A stretch of DNA of 64,000 nt from the NCBI RefSeq assembly GCF_000744105.1, contig NZ_JQLH01000001.1, positions 2,914,001-2,978,000 on the forward strand, read 5' to 3'. How positions within the stretch are numbered: position 1 is the first letter of the stretch; each line of letters starts with the position of its first letter. This document shows positions 34,791-43,735 of this stretch, in pieces. Under the pieces are notes generated by a model. That model was not told the DNA's origin. It saw only the letters and a program-made list of their open reading frames with translations, and made no database searches. The DNA is from Maribacter forsetii DSM 18668 (GTDB lineage: Bacteria > Bacteroidota > Bacteroidia > Flavobacteriales > Flavobacteriaceae). Position numbers and translations under genes: made by a program.

Positions 34791-35207
34791 CTATTGTTTT
34801 TCAAACCTGTACAAACAAGCCTCGATACAAATTCCTGGGTAAGATGGCGATAGCGTTAATCTTGTTTTACGCTCATTAAAGTCTGCGCTATAGCCTAGTG
34901 TATCTTTTTCACCTTCGGTTATAAAGTATAGATAAAGCTCTTCATCTGTAATTTCATAATCACCAGAATTCAGTACTTCTTTATTAAAATCGGTTCTTTC
35001 GTAATTACCGAATTCATCAAAGAAATAGCGATACCCTTCTTCAACATCTTTCCATTCCGTAGCACCACCAGGACTTACATAAGATGTTGTCAAAAGCCAC
35101 TCGCCTAATAAACTTGGGTTATCAATTGGTGTGTCATCAAATGCATCATCACTTTCACATGCTATACATAATAGTGCACAAAATATAATAGTAAACTTTA
35201 GTTTCAT
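34791..35207 (-). CDS. Lipocalin-like lipoprotein
   Basis: A 138-residue lipoprotein (L-C-I-A-C lipobox). The mature domain begins L-L-G-E-W-L-L-T-T and continues with alternating strands (G-D-Y-E-I-T-D-E-E-L-Y-L-Y), the small lipocalin-like fold common in Flavobacteriaceae. No ligand can be predicted. Convergent with oxyR, 3 bp apart. Confidence 0.75.
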   Translation of the reverse strand: MKLKFTIIFCALLCIACESDDAFDDTPIDNPSLLGEWLLTTSYVSPGGATEWKDVEEGYRYFFDEFGNYERTDFNKEVLNSGDYEITDEELYLYFITEGEKDTLGYSADFNERKTRLTLSPSYPGICIEACLYRFEKQ

Positions 35208-35261
35208 CGTTTCCTTTTAATACTAGATACCAAAATAGGTAAAAGGTTGTCTCAAAAAAAA

Positions 35262-35282
35262 AGAGCCACTTTACGTGGCTCT
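35262..35282 (-). terminator. Terminator for the 65-residue protein gene
   Basis: AGAGCCAC (35262-35269) pairs with GTGGCTCT (35275-35282) around a five-base loop. On the minus strand a run of T follows, just after the stop codon at 35286. Confidence 0.8.
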
Positions 35283-35285
35283 CTA

Positions 35286-35483
35286 TTATGCTTTTAAATA
35301 AACTAAACTTTGATGTAATTCTGGTTTATCAGTTATAAAACTTTCTAACCAAACTTTTAACTCCTCTACCTCTTCGGGCAGTAACGTCGTTAAGGCTTTC
35401 TTCAACTCTTTACAAAATAGTAAGGTATCAAAACTAACCTTTTTAAGTACTGTTTTACTATACTCTAGCATAGACTTAGACAT
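35286..35483 (-). CDS. Small conserved flavobacterial protein
   Basis: A 65-residue helical protein (M-S-K-S-M-L-E-Y-S-K-T-V-L-K-K-V-S-F-D...L-P-E-E-V-E-E-L-K-V-W-L). I believe this small protein is widespread in Flavobacteriia, but its function is not known to me. It is followed directly by a terminator, supporting a real gene. Cytoplasmic, with no cysteine cluster. Confidence 0.7.
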   Translation of the reverse strand: MSKSMLEYSKTVLKKVSFDTLLFCKELKKALTTLLPEEVEELKVWLESFITDKPELHQSLVYLKA

Positions 35484-35627
35484 GTTGTTGTTAGATTAAT
35501 AGATTTGTTGTTGTATAAAGGTAAACAGAAATGCAGTTGTAATATTGTATACAAAAAGTTAAAGTAATTACCTACATGTTAAATTTTTATCGCATTCATA
35601 AGTATGCAATTTTGTAATTTCGAATTC

Positions 35628-36896
35628 ATGAAGCATTTTCTTTTTATTATAGTTATTTTAATACTTGTTTCCGCCTGTACCTCAACAAAATCTATTATAC
35701 GAAAAGATTTTAACCAACAGTTGTCATCTTCATTTTATCAAAATCAGTTTACCGGTGTTTTGGTAATAGATGCAGAAACGAAAGACACTATTTATACCAA
35801 TAACAGTCATAAGTATTTTATTCCTGCCAGTAACACCAAAATTTTTACACTTTACGCAGCGCTTAAAACCTTGCCAGTTCAGATACCGGCTTTGAAATAT
35901 ATTGAAGCAAATGACACTTTGTATTTTGAAGGTACTGGAGACCCTTCTTTTTTGCATCCTTTTATAAAAGATTCCACAACTTTAAAATTTCTTCAGAGAC
36001 ATACTAACCTCGTATTTGTTGCTAACAACTTTCAAGATAAAAAATACGGACCAGGTTGGGCATGGGACGATTACCAGTGGTATTATTCTGCAGAGAAAAC
36101 TGCGTTACCTATTAATGGTAATGTAGTGATGACGTACAGGAATCCGGAGGTTATGGTTTCTCCTGCTTATTTTAAGGACAGTGTTTTAGAATTGACCCAT
36201 AAGAATAATAGAAATGAAATTTCAAATTTGTTTTATTATCCACCGACAAAAAAGGATACCTTAGAAACTCCCTTTATCACAAGTAATCAGACTACAAAAT
36301 CAATTTTAGAGAATTTGCTTTCCAAAAAGGTTAGTGTCGCTATAACAATGCCTGTAGGCGAAAAGCAAACATTGTACGGTAGTAATACCGATTCGCTCTA
36401 CGCGCGCATGATGCACGAAAGCGATAATTTTATTGCTGAACAGCTTTTACTGGTATCTTCAGGTGTTCTCACGGACACCTTAAATGGAAAACTAACTAGA
36501 AGTTATATCTTAGAAAATGAACTAAAAAATTTAAAACAAGAACCTAGGTGGGTAGATGGATCGGGACTCTCGAGATACAATCTGTTTACGCCGCAAAACA
36601 TGGTTTCGGTTTTAGACCGATTATATGAAATGGTACCTCAAGAACGTTTATTTTCTATTTTCCCTGCCGGGGGCTTATCGGGTACTTTAAAAAATAGATT
36701 CGCAGGAGATAAGCAACCTTATATCTATGCAAAATCTGGAAGCCTTAGTAATAACTACTGCCTTAGCGGATACTTAGTTGCAAACTCAGGAAAAGTCTTA
36801 ATTTTCAGTTTTATGAACAATCACTTTAAACAATCTACATCAGAAGAACGAAATAGGCTTGAACAAATGCTTCAAACACTTAGAGATACCTACTAA
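35628..36896 (+). CDS. dacB: PBP4-type D-alanyl-D-alanine carboxypeptidase lipoprotein
   Basis: About 422 residues from the ATG at 35628, giving a lipoprotein signal (V-S-A-C, Cys17); a start at 35604 would add eight residues. S13 active-site motifs are present: S68-N-T-K71 (P-A-S-N-T-K), S-D-N (H-E-S-D-N-F-I-A-E) and K-S-G (Y-A-K-S-G-S-L-S-N). It trims or cleaves peptidoglycan cross-links in the periplasm. Convergent with msrA; its stop abuts the msrA stop. Confidence 0.9.
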   Translation: MKHFLFIIVILILVSACTSTKSIIRKDFNQQLSSSFYQNQFTGVLVIDAETKDTIYTNNSHKYFIPASNTKIFTLYAALKTLPVQIPALKYIEANDTLYFEGTGDPSFLHPFIKDSTTLKFLQRHTNLVFVANNFQDKKYGPGWAWDDYQWYYSAEKTALPINGNVVMTYRNPEVMVSPAYFKDSVLELTHKNNRNEISNLFYYPPTKKDTLETPFITSNQTTKSILENLLSKKVSVAITMPVGEKQTLYGSNTDSLYARMMHESDNFIAEQLLLVSSGVLTDTLNGKLTRSYILENELKNLKQEPRWVDGSGLSRYNLFTPQNMVSVLDRLYEMVPQERLFSIFPAGGLSGTLKNRFAGDKQPYIYAKSGSLSNNYCLSGYLVANSGKVLIFSFMNNHFKQSTSEERNRLEQMLQTLRDTY

Positions 36897-37397
36897 CTAT
36901 TGAACTTTTGCTGAAACATGTTTGGCATATTTCTCTTTCAACAACTTAATTTTAGGGGAAATATGTGTTCTACAAAAAGGCTTCTCGGTATCTTTAAAAT
37001 AGTAATTATGGAAACTTTCTTCAGAGGATTTAAATGCCCCAAATGGAATAACTGCTGTTATCAACGAAGTTTTAAAATCTTGTTGTAACTCTGCCATAAT
37101 AACAGCTAAAGTCTTTTCATCATACTTATTAAAATAATAAATACCTGATCGGTACTTTTTTCGCATAGAATGGTTTTCAGTACTTCTATGGGTGTCTAAA
37201 TGAATAGCTACTAAATCTTTCAATTCTATAACCGCAGCATTATAATGGACGATTACAGCCTCGGAAAAATCTGTTGGATTCTCTTTCGGAGCAATGAAGC
37301 CTTGTTCAACTTTTTCAACACCGTTGAGTGCCATAAACACAGCTTCGGTACACCAATGACAACCACCACCAAAACCGACTTTAAAGACTTTATGCAT
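36897..37397 (-). CDS. msrA: Peptide-methionine (S)-S-oxide reductase, MsrA type
   Basis: A 166-residue enzyme repairing methionine S-sulfoxide. The catalytic Cys13 sits in F-G-G-G-C-H-W-C-T-E-A-V-F; the usual Phe of the G-C-F-W motif is His here. G-F-I-A-P, D-T-H-R-S-T-E-N-H-S-M-R-K-K-Y-R-S and Y-Y-F-N-K are further family motifs. The protein has no signal peptide. A NudK gene lies 24 bp upstream on the same strand; co-transcription likely. Confidence 0.88.
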   Translation of the reverse strand: MHKVFKVGFGGGCHWCTEAVFMALNGVEKVEQGFIAPKENPTDFSEAVIVHYNAAVIELKDLVAIHLDTHRSTENHSMRKKYRSGIYYFNKYDEKTLAVIMAELQQDFKTSLITAVIPFGAFKSSEESFHNYYFKDTEKPFCRTHISPKIKLLKEKYAKHVSAKVQ

Positions 37398-37421
37398 ATT
37401 AGAAGAGTCGCATATAAAACT

Positions 37422-38003
37422 TTAAACTAACGAAGTCAACTTTGCATGTTGTAACAGCATAATGGTTTTGGCATCTTTAATCTCTCCACTAGCCACCATC
37501 TTCATAGCATCATTAAAATCTAATTCCAAAACCTCAATATTTTCAGTTTCATCATCAGCACCACCACCATCACTGACTTTCATACTTTCATCATACTCCC
37601 CTACAAAAAGATACACTATCTCGGTCACCGAACCAGGGGACATATAGGTTTGAAATACCTTCTGTACATTACTGATTTTATAACCTGTTTCTTCTTCGGT
37701 TTCTTTACGAACACAATCTGCTGGGTTATCGCCATCTAAAAGTCCCGCACACACCTCTATCATCATTCCGTCCTCATTACCATTCACATATGTTGGCATT
37801 CTAAATTGTCTGGTAAGCACAACAGTCTTCTTTTTAGAGTTATACAATAAAATAGCTGCACCATTACCTCTATCGTAGGCTTCACGTTCTTGTGTCTCCC
37901 AAGTACCATCTGGTCGTTGATATTTGAATGTATATTTATGTAGCGTATACCAATTATCAGAAAGTAGTTTTTTTTCTACTTCTTTTATGCTTCCGTTTTT
38001 CAA
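37422..38003 (-). CDS. nudK: Nudix hydrolase of the GDP-mannose pyrophosphatase (NudK) type
   Basis: A 193-residue Nudix hydrolase. The Nudix box reads C-A-G-L-L-D-G-D-N-P-A-D-C-V-R-K-E-T-E-E-E-T-G-Y, where the metal-binding E-x-x-E-E cluster is kept; R-Q-F-R-M-P-T-Y and Y-M-S-P-G-S-V-T-E are those of NudK-type GDP-mannose hydrolases. It hydrolyses nucleotide sugars to nucleoside monophosphate and sugar phosphate. Paired with msrA in one direction; substrate assigned by family only. Confidence 0.85.
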   Translation of the reverse strand: MKNGSIKEVEKKLLSDNWYTLHKYTFKYQRPDGTWETQEREAYDRGNGAAILLYNSKKKTVVLTRQFRMPTYVNGNEDGMMIEVCAGLLDGDNPADCVRKETEEETGYKISNVQKVFQTYMSPGSVTEIVYLFVGEYDESMKVSDGGGADDETENIEVLELDFNDAMKMVASGEIKDAKTIMLLQHAKLTSLV

Positions 38004-38185
38004 CTCAATTGAATTTATAATTCGATTATAAAGATATAACTAGTACGTTCCAATTCATAAATAAAAAGGGTATTGTCTTCTCGTATATAACCTTAATAGC
38101 CTGAATATTGTTATCCAGCAAAAACTCTTGCTATTTAAATCTCTTTTTCTTTATCTTTTCAATGCTAACATAAACTTCCACTACC

Positions 38186-39754
38186 TTGAAACAATTCTAC
38201 ATCTACGCCATTTTACTTTTAGTATGTACCACCTCTTGTAAAGACGATAAGTCATCTAAAGAAATCAAAGAACTACCAAAAATTGCTATTGCCGGTTTGG
38301 GCATTGAAAGCAGTACCTTCTCTCCTGCTCTTTCCACCGAAGAGGTTTTTCATGCAAAAGTGGGCGATTCTGTTTTCTCTAGATACCCATTTTTACAACC
38401 AGACTCCATAAATAGAAAAAGAGCGGAATGGGTGCCTACACTTGTGGGTAAGTCTTTACCTGGCGGAACTGTAACCCGTGAAGCTTATGAATCTTTGGTG
38501 ACTAAAAGTTTAAAACTACTGGAGGAAAATAAGCCATATGATGGACTCTTCTTTGACATACACGGTGCAATGAGCGTTGTTGGTCTAGATGACCCTGAAG
38601 GTGATTTTATAGCTCGTATTCGCGAAGTTCTCGGTAACGATGTATTGATATCTACATCAATGGATTTACATGGTAATGTATCTGAACGACTAGCTCAACA
38701 TACCGATTTAATTACTTGCTATCGTATGGCACCTCATGAAGATGCTATTGAATCTAAAAAGAGAGCGGTTACCAATTTAATAGATAGATTAGAAAGCGGC
38801 AAAGGAAAACCTGCTTATAAAGCATGGGTTCCTGTACCTATACTTTTACCAGGAGAAAAAACAAGTACGCGTATAGAACCTGGTAAAAGTCTTTATGCCA
38901 AAGTACCTACGGTTGCCGATCAAGAAGGTGTAATCGATGCCGCTATTTGGATTGGTTATGCTTGGGCAGATGAACCTCGTAATCATGCTGTAGTTATGGT
39001 TACAGGCGATGATAAGGAAAAGGTTGAAAAAGGTGCCGAGAAATTAGCTCAAAGTTTTTGGGATGTACGTAATGAATTTGAATTTGTAGCGCCAACCACA
39101 ACCCTGGAGGAAAGCTTAAAACTTGCTTTGGCAAGTGATAAAAAACCCTATATGATAAGCGATATGGGCGATAACCCAACTGCTGGTGGTTCCGGTGATG
39201 TTACCTGGACCTTGAAACAACTGTTAGCAAGACCTGAGTTTGCATCTAAAAACGGAAAGTCATTAATCTATGCTTCTATACCCGGACCAGAATTCGTAGA
39301 AAAAGCTAAGGAAATTGGTGTGGGCGGAAAAATTAAAGCCGAAGCAGGTGCCGCCGTAGATCATAGATTTGCCGGACCTTTATTGTTAGACGGAACGATT
39401 AAAGCCATAAAAGAAGGTGATGTAAATGCGGAAGTTGAAGTGGTCGTTAAGGTTGGAAATATTGATGTTATTGTGACTAAAAAGAGAAAACCTTACCACC
39501 ACATGAGCGATTTTACAAATTTAGAATTAGATCCTAAAAACGCTGATGTTGTTGTCGTAAAAATTGGCTACCTAGTTCCTGAGTTGTACGATATGCGTGG
39601 CGATTGGACCATGGCGCTTACTCCCGGAGGAGTGGACCAAGATCTTAATCGTTTAGGGTATAAAAGAATTAAAAGACCGATGTTTCCTTTAGATAGTTTA
39701 ATGACACAGCCAGATTTAAAAGTAAGATGGATTCCTGCAGCTGATACTAAATAA
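38186..39754 (+). CDS. M81 metallopeptidase (MlrC-like) lipoprotein, TTG start
   Basis: A 522-residue protein. The start is TTG at 38186: it yields a lipoprotein signal (T-T-S-C) at once, while the only nearby upstream in-frame ATG (38162) is followed by a stop. The zinc-enzyme motifs are F-F-D-I-H-G-A-M-S-V-V and S-M-D-L-H-G-N-V-S-E-R, with G-D-N-P-T-A-G-G-S-G-D later, all from the MlrC/M81 family (known for late microcystin degradation; most members act on unknown peptides). Lipid-anchored versions are a twist compared with the cytoplasmic cyanotoxin-degrading enzymes. Own unit; promoter not evident. Confidence 0.88.
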   Translation: MKQFYIYAILLLVCTTSCKDDKSSKEIKELPKIAIAGLGIESSTFSPALSTEEVFHAKVGDSVFSRYPFLQPDSINRKRAEWVPTLVGKSLPGGTVTREAYESLVTKSLKLLEENKPYDGLFFDIHGAMSVVGLDDPEGDFIARIREVLGNDVLISTSMDLHGNVSERLAQHTDLITCYRMAPHEDAIESKKRAVTNLIDRLESGKGKPAYKAWVPVPILLPGEKTSTRIEPGKSLYAKVPTVADQEGVIDAAIWIGYAWADEPRNHAVVMVTGDDKEKVEKGAEKLAQSFWDVRNEFEFVAPTTTLEESLKLALASDKKPYMISDMGDNPTAGGSGDVTWTLKQLLARPEFASKNGKSLIYASIPGPEFVEKAKEIGVGGKIKAEAGAAVDHRFAGPLLLDGTIKAIKEGDVNAEVEVVVKVGNIDVIVTKKRKPYHHMSDFTNLELDPKNADVVVVKIGYLVPELYDMRGDWTMALTPGGVDQDLNRLGYKRIKRPMFPLDSLMTQPDLKVRWIPAADTK

Positions 39755-40408
39755 CTAAACCGTAATCGCTTTATTTAAATAACGCCTAAACGGAAGCATT
39801 TCTTTATAGGCGTTTATTAATTCATCATCAAAAGAAGCCTTGTTGGTTTCCTTTGTGGAAAACTCTTGGAATACGGCAAAAGTCTTATTTTTGAGTAATT
39901 CTATATGTTTATGATTTTTATCAAAACCTTTAGGTGCGTTGGATAATTTGGCATCTTCGAAAAGTCCGCCAAAGCGAGTTTTGAAAGATTTTTTATTCAA
40001 TATTTTGACAAAGTCCTCTCCATCATAATCAATAGCATCACGAACACTGCGCAATACTTTAGACTCAGGTCGCCATAATCCGCCTGCGAAAATGCAACGT
40101 TCAATACCTAGTTCAAAATAGAAATCTGCCGTCTTAGGTTTTTTGTCAAATCCGGCTCCAAAATGGTCTTTGTACACCGGTTTGTTTGGATGAAACATTA
40201 AATTATTATTGATTCTATTAATCCCTTTTTTACCGGGTGTATCGTAATATTCATCATCAATAGCAGCTAATCTACTATTCATACTATTTAACCATTCAAT
40301 ATACTCATCACGAACTTGGTAGTACCATTTACGATTGGCATCCATCCATTCTTTAGAATTATTTTTCTGTAATTCTTTGAGAAATTCTATTTGATTTTTG
40401 AAACTCAT
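39755..40408 (-). CDS. DUF2461 family protein
   Basis: About 217 residues. The open frame extends to 40495, but the extra 29 residues (repetitive N-L-N-L and T-T-N-N) are translated repeat DNA, so the ATG at 40408 (M-S-F-K-N-Q-I-E-F-L-K-E-L) is the true start. N-N-S-K-E-W-M-D-A-N-R-K-W-Y, F-H-P-N-K-P-V-Y-K-D-H-F-G-A and G-G-L-W-R-P are DUF2461 hallmarks. Function unknown. Confidence 0.88.
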   Translation of the reverse strand: MSFKNQIEFLKELQKNNSKEWMDANRKWYYQVRDEYIEWLNSMNSRLAAIDDEYYDTPGKKGINRINNNLMFHPNKPVYKDHFGAGFDKKPKTADFYFELGIERCIFAGGLWRPESKVLRSVRDAIDYDGEDFVKILNKKSFKTRFGGLFEDAKLSNAPKGFDKNHKHIELLKNKTFAVFQEFSTKETNKASFDDELINAYKEMLPFRRYLNKAITV

Positions 40409-41121
40409 TCGTTGGTTATTGGTTGTTAGTTGTTGGTTGTTGGTTGTTGGAAAATTAAAATTCAAACTCAAGTTCAAGTTCAAGTTCAAGTTCAAAAATC
40501 AAAATCAAACTCAAACTCAAACTCAAAAAATAAATTCAAATGTTTTTAAACTTTGTACTTAGTACCTTCTGCTACTGGATTTTGGCTTTTGGGTTTTACT
40601 TAAATTTAGCTTCGCAAAATACTATTAAAAAGTCTATTCTCTTTGCTCTATATTCTTTCTACTCTTCTCAAAATATAAACATACTTCTTAATAATCTGTA
40701 CTTTGTGCTTTTCACCATGTACCTTTTATCTAAGCTTTCATTCTAATACAAAAAAGCAAAATTTTAAACTCCTTATCTCTTTCTTCGATTTTTTTTCTTC
40801 CACCAAAGATGCATCCAATAGAAGCTCCAAAAAAAACTATCCTATACCCCTTCTGTAACTTAGCATTTCACTCTTATTCAGATTTAGAATTTATCTCATA
40901 TTATAGTTCAAATGAAAATTTCTACTAGAGTTATCTTCAGTGAAATCTGATTAACTCTATTTAGCTTGTAGCAACTAATACCACCACTAATGAAAGGTCG
41001 ATATCGGTATAGGTATCGTTAAAAATGAAGTCTAAATAAGGAATTTGGCTTGCAAAAAGAGAATAACCCATGAAAATTGAAATGTCACCATAAACATCTA
41101 TATCAATTTAAATTAGATTTA
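40409..41121. repeat. Repeat-rich non-coding region related to 14617-14909
   Basis: The left part carries TTGTTGG heptamers (about 40411-40450), then TTCAAG/CTCAAG/CTCAAA hexamers (about 40460-40530), then AAATTTAGCTTCGC (about 40600) and AAAAGTCTATTCTC (about 40628), and TACTT-type words. The same words, in a similar order, occur at 14617-14909. The right part (40750-41121) is unstructured AT-rich DNA with no gene that I can support; a short hydrophobic ORF at 40540-40746 is a repeat artefact. Confidence 0.75.
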
Positions 41122-43545
41122 TTACATACGATTTCGTTCTTCTTGAGAACCGATTTTACGGTTTCTCTTTTCTTTTAGTTTTCGATTTCCAAAAGGAAAA
41201 GAATATGTTGCTTGAAAAATTCTTTCTGAAAAGTTATTATCGCCGTAGGTTTTTATACCAAGTTCTGGTTGATGGTATTCCCAATCTATAATACCGCTTG
41301 TAGCTGTAATATCTTGTATGCTAAATGTGAATGAACTCTCGTTTCTGAATTTTTTGCTTATTCCAAAGTTTATGAAGTGTCGCATGACTTGAACTTGGTC
41401 TCCCGATATGAACGGACTCATATATCGACCATCAATATTAGCCGTCCATGATTTTCCTAATTCAAAAACATTAGTAAGTTGAGCAGTAATCGTAAAAAGG
41501 TCTTTCTCAAAAGGAAGCGGACGATTAGAAACATCTTTTACATTCTTGTAGGCACCATCAAGATTCCAGTTCATTTTCCATAGTTTATTTATTTTGATTG
41601 GGAAACTCATACTTAGTAAAAGTCCATCCATACTATCGAAATTAATAGGAATACTAGTTTGTAAATTCTGTTCCTTGTTTACGGTGTTGTAAAAAGATAT
41701 TGTACCTTTTGTTCTGTTAACTTCAAATGCAAAGAGAAAAGAACCTTGGTTGAATGCCAATCTTGCAGCGTTCGTAAACGAAGGCCTAATTCGTGTATTC
41801 GATGTCACAAATAAACTCGGATCAATTAATAAATAGAAACCAGCTAAATTCCAAAAAGCAGGGCGTTCTATACGTCTATTAAGAGAAAGCGTTAAGGTCT
41901 TAGTAGAATCTATGGTGTAACTTGTTCTAACAACGGGGAATAAATTGGTGTATGAGATACTAAAGTCATTTTCTCCAGAGGTATCATCCAGTTCGTAGTT
42001 ATACTGCTCTAAACGAACTCCTAAGTTACTTTCCCATTTTTCATTCCATTTTTTTTGAACCGAACCATGTGCCGCTAAAATAATCTCGCTAATGTCATCA
42101 TTCATCCCAAAAGATTCATCTTCAATCCAAACACCAGAATCTCTATTCTGAATACTAGAGATGGTATTCGAATTATTGAAGGTGCCTTTAAGACCGGTTT
42201 GTATTGTAGTTCCTTTTTCGTTTTTCCATTCACAGTCCCCCTTTACCGTATATATTTCAAATGAGGTATCACGATTAGAATCTGTAGCATCAATATTATC
42301 TTGAACTTCTAAATATGAAAGTTGTGAAGAATTAACCGCATCTAGCGAAACTCTATCCACATCCAGATTTAAAGAAGTTGCAGGAGTCAATTGCCAAAAA
42401 TAGTTGAGGTTGGCAAAGGTATTTGTATTCGGATTATTGCTATTAAGCAGGTAATTTAAATCCGTATTTATAGTATTGTTAATTGTACCTATTGACTTAC
42501 TGGTATAATCACGACCAGAAGTATTGCTTTTTGTGTATCCAAAAATAGTACCTACGATTTTGTTTTTTTCTATTTCAAAATCTGCACCTATAGTAAAACC
42601 AACTGAATTGTTATTAGGATTAGTAAATCTTAATTTGTTTTCGTAATAATATTGATTACCAAGATATTCATATTCTCGATAATGATTTATCTCCCATAAT
42701 GGCGATTTACTCTGAGAACCGGTGACTGTACCATATAAATTTAATTTTTTATTTCTATAGTTTAAGTCAATACTACCATTTCCTTTTTCCCTTTGCCCAA
42801 TGCCAAGTGTTAGACTTGCATTACCATTTAAACCAAATAAATTGTTCTCTTTCATTACGATATGAATAATACCGGCAGCGTTGTTAGCGTCGTATTTTGC
42901 AGAAGGCTGATGAATAAGTTCAATTCGGTCTATGTTTTCGGCCTGCATGGCTTTTAGTTGTTGAATTAAGGCTCCAATAGGTACGCGAGAAATTCTATCA
43001 TTTATCATGATTAGAACTGCACCTTTATTATTCAAACTTATGCTGTTGGAGTTTTCCTGCACAATTACTCCTGGTGCTTTTTGAAGTACTTGTAGTGCGC
43101 TGTTCCCACTAAATGTTGGTAAGGAGCCTACATTCAATATCAATCGATCACTCTTTTGTTCATAGAGTAGTTTTTTACCAACCACTGCTACACCCTCTAA
43201 TTCTTGGTTTTGGGCAGCTAGTTGAATAGTTCCTATTACAATTTCTTTAATAGTCTGGATTTCTACAACCCTAATATTGGGTTCGAACCCAAGTAGAGAA
43301 ATATTTAGTGTATAGTTTCCAAGGGCGATATCCTCCAGAAAAAATTCACCTTTATCGTTACTAGTAGCACCTTTGACCAAGGCAGAATCAAGTGTGCTTA
43401 ATAAAAGGACATGGGCAAAGGCCAAAGCTTCTTTATTCTCATCTAAAACGGTTCCTTTTATAGAACCGTTTTGTGCAGATAAAACTTGTGCAATTCCAGA
43501 AAACAATAAAGTCAATACAAGGCTCTTGTAATATGCGTATTTCAT
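41122..43545 (-). CDS. Outer-membrane beta-barrel protein with carboxypeptidase-like plug region
   Basis: An 807-residue exported protein: signal peptide ending L-S-A-Q, a carboxypeptidase-regulatory-like domain (about 25-115; G-S-I-K-G-T-V-L-D-E-N-K-E-A-L-A-F-A-H-V), a plug-like region (V-L-Q-K-A-P-G-V-I-V-Q-E-N) and a C-terminal barrel of the OMP_b-brl_3 type, rich in alternating aromatic strands. This is the TonB-receptor-like family of Bacteroidota; it lacks a clear SusC signature and no SusD partner is present. Ligand unknown. Confidence 0.88.
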   Translation of the reverse strand: MKYAYYKSLVLTLLFSGIAQVLSAQNGSIKGTVLDENKEALAFAHVLLLSTLDSALVKGATSNDKGEFFLEDIALGNYTLNISLLGFEPNIRVVEIQTIKEIVIGTIQLAAQNQELEGVAVVGKKLLYEQKSDRLILNVGSLPTFSGNSALQVLQKAPGVIVQENSNSISLNNKGAVLIMINDRISRVPIGALIQQLKAMQAENIDRIELIHQPSAKYDANNAAGIIHIVMKENNLFGLNGNASLTLGIGQREKGNGSIDLNYRNKKLNLYGTVTGSQSKSPLWEINHYREYEYLGNQYYYENKLRFTNPNNNSVGFTIGADFEIEKNKIVGTIFGYTKSNTSGRDYTSKSIGTINNTINTDLNYLLNSNNPNTNTFANLNYFWQLTPATSLNLDVDRVSLDAVNSSQLSYLEVQDNIDATDSNRDTSFEIYTVKGDCEWKNEKGTTIQTGLKGTFNNSNTISSIQNRDSGVWIEDESFGMNDDISEIILAAHGSVQKKWNEKWESNLGVRLEQYNYELDDTSGENDFSISYTNLFPVVRTSYTIDSTKTLTLSLNRRIERPAFWNLAGFYLLIDPSLFVTSNTRIRPSFTNAARLAFNQGSFLFAFEVNRTKGTISFYNTVNKEQNLQTSIPINFDSMDGLLLSMSFPIKINKLWKMNWNLDGAYKNVKDVSNRPLPFEKDLFTITAQLTNVFELGKSWTANIDGRYMSPFISGDQVQVMRHFINFGISKKFRNESSFTFSIQDITATSGIIDWEYHQPELGIKTYGDNNFSERIFQATYSFPFGNRKLKEKRNRKIGSQEERNRM

Positions 43546-43635
43546 CGTAGTTTGAATTTATGATGAGTAAGTCACCCGTATTTCTACATAATGCTAGTTG
43601 CAAAACTTTTTTTAGTAAACTACCCCAATGCAAGC

Positions 43636-43685
43636 CCCCGAGGCATTAAAAGGAATACACTATGATTTCAAGGCAAGCCTCGGGG
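43636..43685. repeat. GC-rich inverted repeat CCCCGAGGC / GCCTCGGGG
   Basis: Two 9-bp arms (43636-43644 and 43677-43685) pair perfectly over a 32-base loop that itself carries repeated GCAAGCC words. It lies in the 190-bp gap between the barrel and the methyltransferase genes. It could be a terminator-like hairpin, an intergenic repeat or the end of an old mobile element; the sequence does not decide. Confidence 0.55.
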
Positions 43686-43735
43686 TATTTAATCTCGAAT
43701 ATCGAGTATATAGTTGAAGTTGTTCAAATCTTCTT

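Noticed and set aside
40540..40746. A 68-residue hydrophobic ORF
   Set aside because: It lies in the repeat-rich non-coding region, is rich in low-complexity words and resembles no family.
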